Source: Ilex aquifolium
Lineage: Eukaryota > Streptophyta > Magnoliopsida > Aquifoliales > Aquifoliaceae
Direction of reading: 5' to 3'
DNA: 64,000 nucleotides
Assembly: GCA_951799425.1 (NCBI GenBank)
Contig: OX637393.1
Coordinates: 25,376,744 to 25,440,743 of the forward strand
Shown: in pieces, positions 58,740 to 64,000 of the stretch
Layout of the letters: each line of letters opens with the position of its first letter
Numbering within the stretch: the stretch's first letter is position 1
Position numbers and translations under genes: made by a program
The notes under the pieces: model-generated
The model's database searches: none
What the model was told of the DNA's origin: nothing
The model's input: only the letters and a program-made list of their open reading frames with translations

Positions 58740-59815
58740 ATAACGAATAGCTAGTACTTGCGATGTTCTCACGCTTCCATGTCGGAATGACGTTCTTCCA
58801 AAACCATTACCCTCCACCTCGATGCTGCCACCGCACCTTCACCAGCCTCACGGTCTTGCCCCGCAAAACCCGTTCCCGGCTATCCATGATACATACCGGA
58901 CCCTCCTCAAAGGTCCCATCCGTATCAACAATCAATCCTCCCCAATTCATCACATGTGTCGGATCTGGAGTATGCTTCTAGAGGATCAAGACATGGAATA
59001 CTGCGTGCACACCTGATAAATTTGGCTGTAACGCCCACCTGTAAGCCACTGTACCCACCCTCTCGATTACTTTGAAGGGCCCGACATACCTCGGCGTTAG
59101 CTTTCCCCCGCTTACCAACTGGATCATTCCTCTTTTAGGCATCACCTTCAAGAAAACGTGATCACCGACCTCAAACTCCAGAGGTTGTCGCCGTCTATTG
59201 ACATAACTCTTCTGTAGGCTCGGTGCCATGAGAAGACGCTTCCGTAACAAGTCCACTTTCTCCGAGGTGTCTCTAATCAAACCCGAACCCGTAAAGGGTC
59301 TCTCTCGCACCTCCGTACAACAAACCGGAGAACGACAAGGCCTCCCATAAAGGGCCTCGTAAGGTGTCATCTGTATGCTCGCCTGATAACTATTGTTATA
59401 AGCGAAATCCGCTAAGGGTAGATACTCCTCCCAAATACCCTTGAGGTCTAGGACGCATGCCCACTGCATGTCCTCTAAAATCTGGATGGTCCTCTCCGAC
59501 TGATCGTCCGTTTAGAGATGAACGGCAGTGCCCATCATCAGCCGTGCCCCCATAGCTCGCTGGAAAATCTCCCAAAAGTGAGCCGTAAACCTGGGATCTC
59601 GATCCAACGGCACCCCATGTAACCAGATTAATCTTCCGTGTATACAACCTGCAGAATTCCTCCAGTGTGAAGGTCATCCGCACTGTCAAAAGGCGTGCCG
59701 ACTTAGTAAGCCGGTCCACTCTCACCCGCACCGCATCATGTCCCCGCGATGTCCGTGGCAAGTGGGTCACAAAACCCATTGTGACATGCTCCCACTTCCA
59801 CTCAGCCACCTCCAA
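58740..59815 (-). CDS. Integrase region of the young chromovirus (fossil)
   Basis: Parts recognised are MGFVTHLPRTSRGHDAVRVR (start of the core), FAYNNSYQASIQMTPYEALY GRPCRSP, the GPY/F module [20 protein letters not shown], and a chromodomain-like start (RGKTVRLVKV) below 58900. A fossil copy, broken. Confidence 0.8.
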
Positions 59816-59839
59816 GAGCTAGAGCAGCTCTGTTAGTAT

Positions 59840-60355
59840 CTAGTGCCCAGCCTTCACCTGTCGACATGTGAGACATCTACTGACAAAGTTTTCAACGTGT
59901 CTCTTTATTCTACTCCAATAACACTGGTGATGAAGATTATGGTACATCCTCGTGCCACCTAGACGTACCCGGTCCCTGATAGATAACAAATCTGGGTCCT
60001 GTTCGTGGGAATCGATCACTCTGCTCAGTAGGGAAGGCATAGTCACCAAGCTCCCTAAAATACCCTGAGTCTGACCCCGATAATACAGCCCGTACTGTCC
60101 CACACTCTCAAGCATCTGCCACTCTCGGTGAGCCACACTAGCCACAAGTTTCTGTAACTTCCGGCTAAGTGCATTAGTTACCACATTTGCCTTACCAGGA
60201 TGATAACGCAAAGTGAAGTCGTAACCCTCCAAATATTTCATCCACCTGCGTTGCCTCATGTTGAGGTCCCGTTGTGTAAAGATATATCTCAGACTTTTGT
60301 GGTCTGATAACGCCTCAAACTTCTCACCATATATGTAGTGGCGCCAAGCTTTCAA
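59840..60355 (-). CDS. RNase H end and integrase zinc-binding region of the young chromovirus (fossil)
   Basis: KAWRHYIYGEKFEALSDHKS and LRYIFTQRDLNMRQRRWMKY mark the RNase H end; HNLHHQCYWSRIKRHVENFV SRCLTCRQVK is the HHCC zinc-binding module at the start of integrase. Confidence 0.85.
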   Translation of the reverse strand: MKAWRHYIYGEKFEALSDHKSLRYIFTQRDLNMRQRRWMKYLEGYDFTLRYHPGKANVVTNALSRKLQKLVASVAHREWQMLESVGQYGLYYRGQTQGILGSLVTMPSLLSRVIDSHEQDPDLLSIRDRVRLGGTRMYHNLHHQCYWSRIKRHVENFVSRCLTCRQVKAGH

Positions 60356-61297
60356 GGCAAGATAATGGCCGCCAACTCCATGTCACGTATAAGATAATTT
60401 TGCTTGTGGTTCTTTAGTTGTCCAGAACCATAAGCCACCGTTCTCGCGGACTACATTAATACCCATCCATGTCCGTCCTTAGAAGCATCACAGTTCACTG
60501 CGTACTTCTGTTCCCTCTCCGGAACTACTAGAATAAGAGGTGAAGTAAGCTTCCTCCATAAATTTGGTCATTAGTACCAAAGCGCCCCAAGGTGAAGTAT
60601 TTGGTCTAACGAAGTCCTTGTTCAACAATTCTTGTATTCGGACCTAGAGTTTTCACAACTCTACTGGTTCCATTCTATGCAGAGTCATAGAAATGGGCGA
60701 TGTACCGGGATGCAACTCAATGGTAAATTCTACATTCCTATGTGTAGGTAATCCCGGTAGTTCATCCGAAAAATATCCCATACTCACAGACAACCCGAGG
60801 TAGACCCAACTCTTGTCTCACCTCGTCCTCCAAGATAAGGCTCACAAGCCAACCCATCTACCATTCGTGCCAACGGAAACCATACACGATTTGGGATAAA
60901 GAGTCGTGCTTTTCCCCCTGGAATTTGAAACAAACACCATTCGGTGTGTAAGCAGTGATCCTCTTACGATCACAATCAACGACGACGCGGTGTGCCGTCA
61001 ATCAACCCATTCTCAGGATGACATCAAACCCGACATGTCCACGACCCTAAGGTCCATAGTGAGTAGAGTCCCCGAGATCTCTAACTCACAACCGTCATAT
61101 CTGATCAATGCAGGCCCTAGTCCCTAAGGTGGAATTCACCCCTGAGGACTCTTCTAGGGTTATAATATTTAAAACTGTACCATGCACAAAACATGAAAAA
61201 TAACGGTATTTGACACGCCCAAGTCAAATAACACGTGTACCCATAAATAAGGAATAAGTGATATACCGTGGGTCGCTGCCTGATCCCCCGACTCACT

Positions 61298-62068
61298 CTA
61301 TGGTGCAACGTCAAAGACCGTTTCCTGGGTCTCCAATGTTGTCGCTTCAGAGTCTTGTTCCTGGCCTTGGCCCATGCCTTGGCTCATCCGGTCTGATTGC
61401 GGAGTCTCCGCACGTGGCGTACTAGGGACTTGTACAACGCCCTGTAGTTGGGACTGATTTCTCTGGTCCTTAGTGGAATAGGGAAGAACAACACGTGCCT
61501 GTGTGAGTCCCACCGACGACTGGGATTGAGAAGTCTCGGAACTCTGTGAGGTTTGCCTCAAGGGGCAATCCTTCCTCCTATGGCCCGGTTGTCGACAATA
61601 GAAACATGTCTTCTGGCCTCCTTGAAACATTCCCTTGAATTTCTTCCCTCCTTGGGACAAAAGATTTTGGGCTTGAACCCCCTCCTGTGATCCCTGCCTC
61701 TGAGGACAATCCCTCCTCTTATGCCCCACTTGGCGACAATGATAACATGGCCCCTGCCCCGCTTGGCTGGGAACCCTGAAGTGCCCACTACTTTGGGAGG
61801 TTTGCCCTTGGCCTTGGCCTTGATAGCCGCGGCCCTGCCCCGATGATTCTTGTGGGCTCGATGTCTTTTGCTTTTTCCATGGCCGTTGATGGCCCATGGA
61901 ACTTAAACTCCTTTGGATGGCTTGAGCCCCTTGGCTCAAATTGGCGCTTGCCTGTGCTAGGTTAGCAGCCATCGTACTCATAGCCTCCATATAGGCTTGT
62001 TGGTCCAAAGTCGGTAGTGGTTGGTTGTTCCGTCCACCGCCTAGACGTCCCTTTCCTCTATATGACAT
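61298..62068 (-). CDS. Gag-derived frame with two zinc knuckles (fossil)
   Basis: 256 codons from MSYRGKGRLGGG. Two CCHC knuckles, CYHCRQVGHKRRDCP and CFYCRQPGHRRKDCP, lie about 45 residues apart in a Gln/Ser/Gly-rich context. The N-terminal part is Gln/Ala-rich. A capsid-like core was not recognised. Most chromovirus gags have one knuckle. Part of a fossil element. Confidence 0.82.
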   Translation of the reverse strand: MSYRGKGRLGGGRNNQPLPTLDQQAYMEAMSTMAANLAQASANLSQGAQAIQRSLSSMGHQRPWKKQKTSSPQESSGQGRGYQGQGQGQTSQSSGHFRVPSQAGQGPCYHCRQVGHKRRDCPQRQGSQEGVQAQNLLSQGGKKFKGMFQGGQKTCFYCRQPGHRRKDCPLRQTSQSSETSQSQSSVGLTQARVVLPYSTKDQRNQSQLQGVVQVPSTPRAETPQSDRMSQGMGQGQEQDSEATTLETQETVFDVAP

Positions 62069-62515
62069 CTACACACATGTCAAATAGCAATGGTACAACG
62101 GCTTAGTATCCCTAGATAGGGACCAAAGTTAAAACGTTCAAATCTTTCTCACTGTCTCACTAGTAGGGGTATGCCTCCAATAGTGGACCCTTACGCTTTG
62201 AACTTTCCCGTTCATTTGTTTTCCCACTCCCAAGGTTAAGTTCTCTAAACACTAGGGTTAGAATACTTTTCACTATGCACATTCATCATGCATACAAGTC
62301 ACACAACAAGTAACACATAACATGTACCAAGTAGGGCACATAACATGTAGCAAATATAGCACATAACGTGAGATGCACATGAAATGCAATGGTCTAAAAC
62401 CCATGCCCATCAAGCCTTAGGTAAATCGTAAACCTAAGCTCTAAACCTCTTTCATTCTTGCAATGGAAGATGATAGACTCATTTCCCACAAGACCACATA
62501 AGATCTATAACCTAG

Positions 62516-62527
62516 GCTCTGATACCA
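62516..62527 (-). other. Primer-binding site of the young chromovirus
   Basis: The complement reads TGGTATCAGAGC (initiator tRNA-Met), three bases from the 5' LTR edge at 62531. Confidence 0.92.
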
Positions 62528-62530
62528 AGC

Positions 62531-64000
62531 TGTGACGCCCCAATCTCCGGGGGTCCTATATTAACCGTTGACCACCCGTCAACCCGCGGAAATACCCATG
62601 GATGTCACTCAACCTAACACCACGGTAGTAGCATCCCCTTAACCGGGATCTTAATTCACAATTGTTAACCGGATTCGATTATTCATTTGGGTTCAACCAA
62701 TATTCAATATACCATGATTTATACTCCATTATAGTCCATTTACATCATTAGAGGGAAAGGAAACGTAGATTGAAAATAGGGCGAAGCAGTGTGAAAATCT
62801 GAAAATTTTGAAGAGAGTACCGGTACCCAGTACCGGTACCATTCAGTACCGGTACCCGGTACCGGTACTGTCAACCCACTGGAAAGGGGGTACCGGTATC
62901 CAGTACCGGTACCATTCAGTACCGGTACCCGGTACCGGTACTGTCAACCCACTGGAAAGAGGGTACCGGTATCCAGTACCGGTACCATTCAGTACCGGTA
63001 CCCAGTACCGGTACTCTCTGCCCAGTTTTGCCATTTTCAACCATTTTTCATTTCCAATCCATTCAAAACCCTTCCCAATTCATCAAATACATGTTTGACA
63101 AGGATTTCCATATAATACATAACTTATACAAGTTCCATTACAGTTCATTCCATAATTTACACATCAAAATGGAATTTTAAGAAAAGTTTTACAACACTCA
63201 AACCAAGGCCACAAGCCGGCCCCCTTCATGCTTGATGCTCTCCAAGTGAGCCATCCGCCGGTGCAAAACCCACACCTGAAATGTTTTTCCCATAAAGGGT
63301 GAGCCACGCTCAATAGGAAATCCTCCTACAGAGGCTACTCCCCAACCTAAGTGCATATGAATTGTGCACATGCAACAATCAACAAACATCAACCAATCCA
63401 ACAAGAGTATACACTACTATGTTAGAGTGCACCATGCTATGCCATGCCAAGATATGAGATGGAACTCACTCATGAACCTTAAACCGAGCCTTTACCGGCT
63501 CCCACCACACAATGCAAAAGCCAATGTGTATGAACCCGTCTATTGACGGAAAAACCCTCCCAATGATCGTTTGAATTAAAAGTTAGGTCTTTTTAAAAAC
63601 CCAATCATTGTTTGAGGCTACCCATTGAATGGGTGTTTTTATACAACAAAATCTTGTGTCTTCCTGGGCAACGGATTTTGGAATCGCACCGCCGGCTCCG
63701 TGGGCCTATCTACACTTTTTGGACTTGCACCGTAGGAGTGTATGAACCAGTGGTTCCGGGTTTTTCACCCGAGGGAGTGTCTAGCCCTACTTGCTTTACC
63801 CGACACAAGTTTTCCTTATGCAATGCAACCGTGCAACTCAGTCGGATCTTCGATCCCGACTTTCCCGAGTTCACATACAAACCACCAAGATTTGGTGTTT
63901 GATCCACAACCCATGCACACACCCACACTCATGCCTACGACCCATGAATGCGATGTCAACTCACCCACACACACTCATGTCTTATAACCATGAATGTGAT
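62531..64000 (-). repeat. 5' LTR of the young chromovirus (partial)
   Basis: It starts TGTGACGCCCC and is nearly identical to 55714 onward (offset 6,817, then 6,846 after the minisatellite). It runs off the window. Confidence 0.93.
62818..63015. repeat. Minisatellite with palindromic core GTACCGGTAC (5' LTR copy)
   Basis: Same array as 56001-56170 with about one more core-spacer unit. Confidence 0.9.

Larger units (their letters stand above)
55714..64000 (-). mobile_element. Young Tekay-like chromovirus, running off the window
   Basis: Minus strand. 3' LTR 55714-58610 (2,897 bp), polypurine tract 58611-58625 (complement), internal part to 62530, primer site 62516-62527, 5' LTR from 62531 past the window end. 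Parts: gag-derived region 61298-62068 with two zinc knuckles, RNase H and integrase zinc-binding region about 59870-60355, integrase core and C-terminus about 58740-59815. A full RT was not recognised and the 3.9-kb inside is short for the family, so it looks broken and non-autonomous. Over about 1,440 comparable bases the LTRs differ at about 8 sites plus a 29-bp length change in a minisatellite, suggesting well under a million years. Confidence 0.88.

Overview
The window looks like nuclear DNA of a flowering plant, probably a eudicot. It is AT-rich and intron-rich, with CT/GA microsatellites, and more than half of it is transposable-element sequence. I recognise one apparently intact protein gene: a nine-exon receptor-like cytoplasmic kinase at 11.36-21.35 kb on the plus strand. 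It has an N-terminal universal-stress-protein (USP)-like domain, a coiled coil and a kinase domain, with no C-terminal U-box. It resembles the Arabidopsis At1g78940/At1g16760 group. Its introns hold a hAT-type MITE, a decayed plastid 16S rRNA fragment, a MITE inside a MITE, and a fourth inverted-repeat element. Its last intron carries a tandem duplication that doubles the splice acceptor.

Layout. 1-2,642: 3' LTR of a plus-strand Tekay-like Ty3/gypsy element. 2.6-10.13 kb: non-genic DNA with exon-like relics, one of them FKBP-like, ending at a Helitron-type 3' terminus. 11.36-21.35 kb: the kinase gene. 22.1-24.2 kb: a decayed, unidentified minus-strand coding relic split by a 1-kb long-TIR Mutator-like element. 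24.53 kb: a Helitron-type 5' terminus followed by a 182-bp tandem repeat. 26.5-27.9 kb: a duplicated ~385-bp unit, one copy hit by a 605-bp solo LTR. 29.74-31.29 kb: a non-autonomous CACTA element containing a tRNA-derived SINE. 31.68-32.21 kb: a long-TIR MITE. 34.50-38.00 kb: a Pack-MULE with a perfect 9-bp target-site duplication (TSD), carrying a fragment of the cytosolic ribosomal protein S18 gene; that fragment is split by a 1.94-kb element of unknown class. 38.66-40.15 kb: 3' part of a Ty1/copia element. 40.2-64 kb: nested Ty3/gypsy fossils. A plus-strand Tat-lineage element was hit by an old minus-strand chromovirus (41,835-53,742), whose 3' LTR was hit by a solo LTR (42,657-45,071), and separately by a young minus-strand chromovirus (55,714 to beyond the window).

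The most unusual signals are three. First, the Pack-MULE with a ribosomal-protein fragment and an unclassified secondary insertion. Second, three minisatellites in three different mobile elements, each built on a different self-complementary core (TTCCGGAA, TACCGGTA, GTTCGAAC) with similar layout; two sit at the corresponding place in related LTRs and share a spacer. Third, the duplicated 3' splice site in the last intron of the kinase gene. All domain and family calls come from reading motifs by eye. No search was run.
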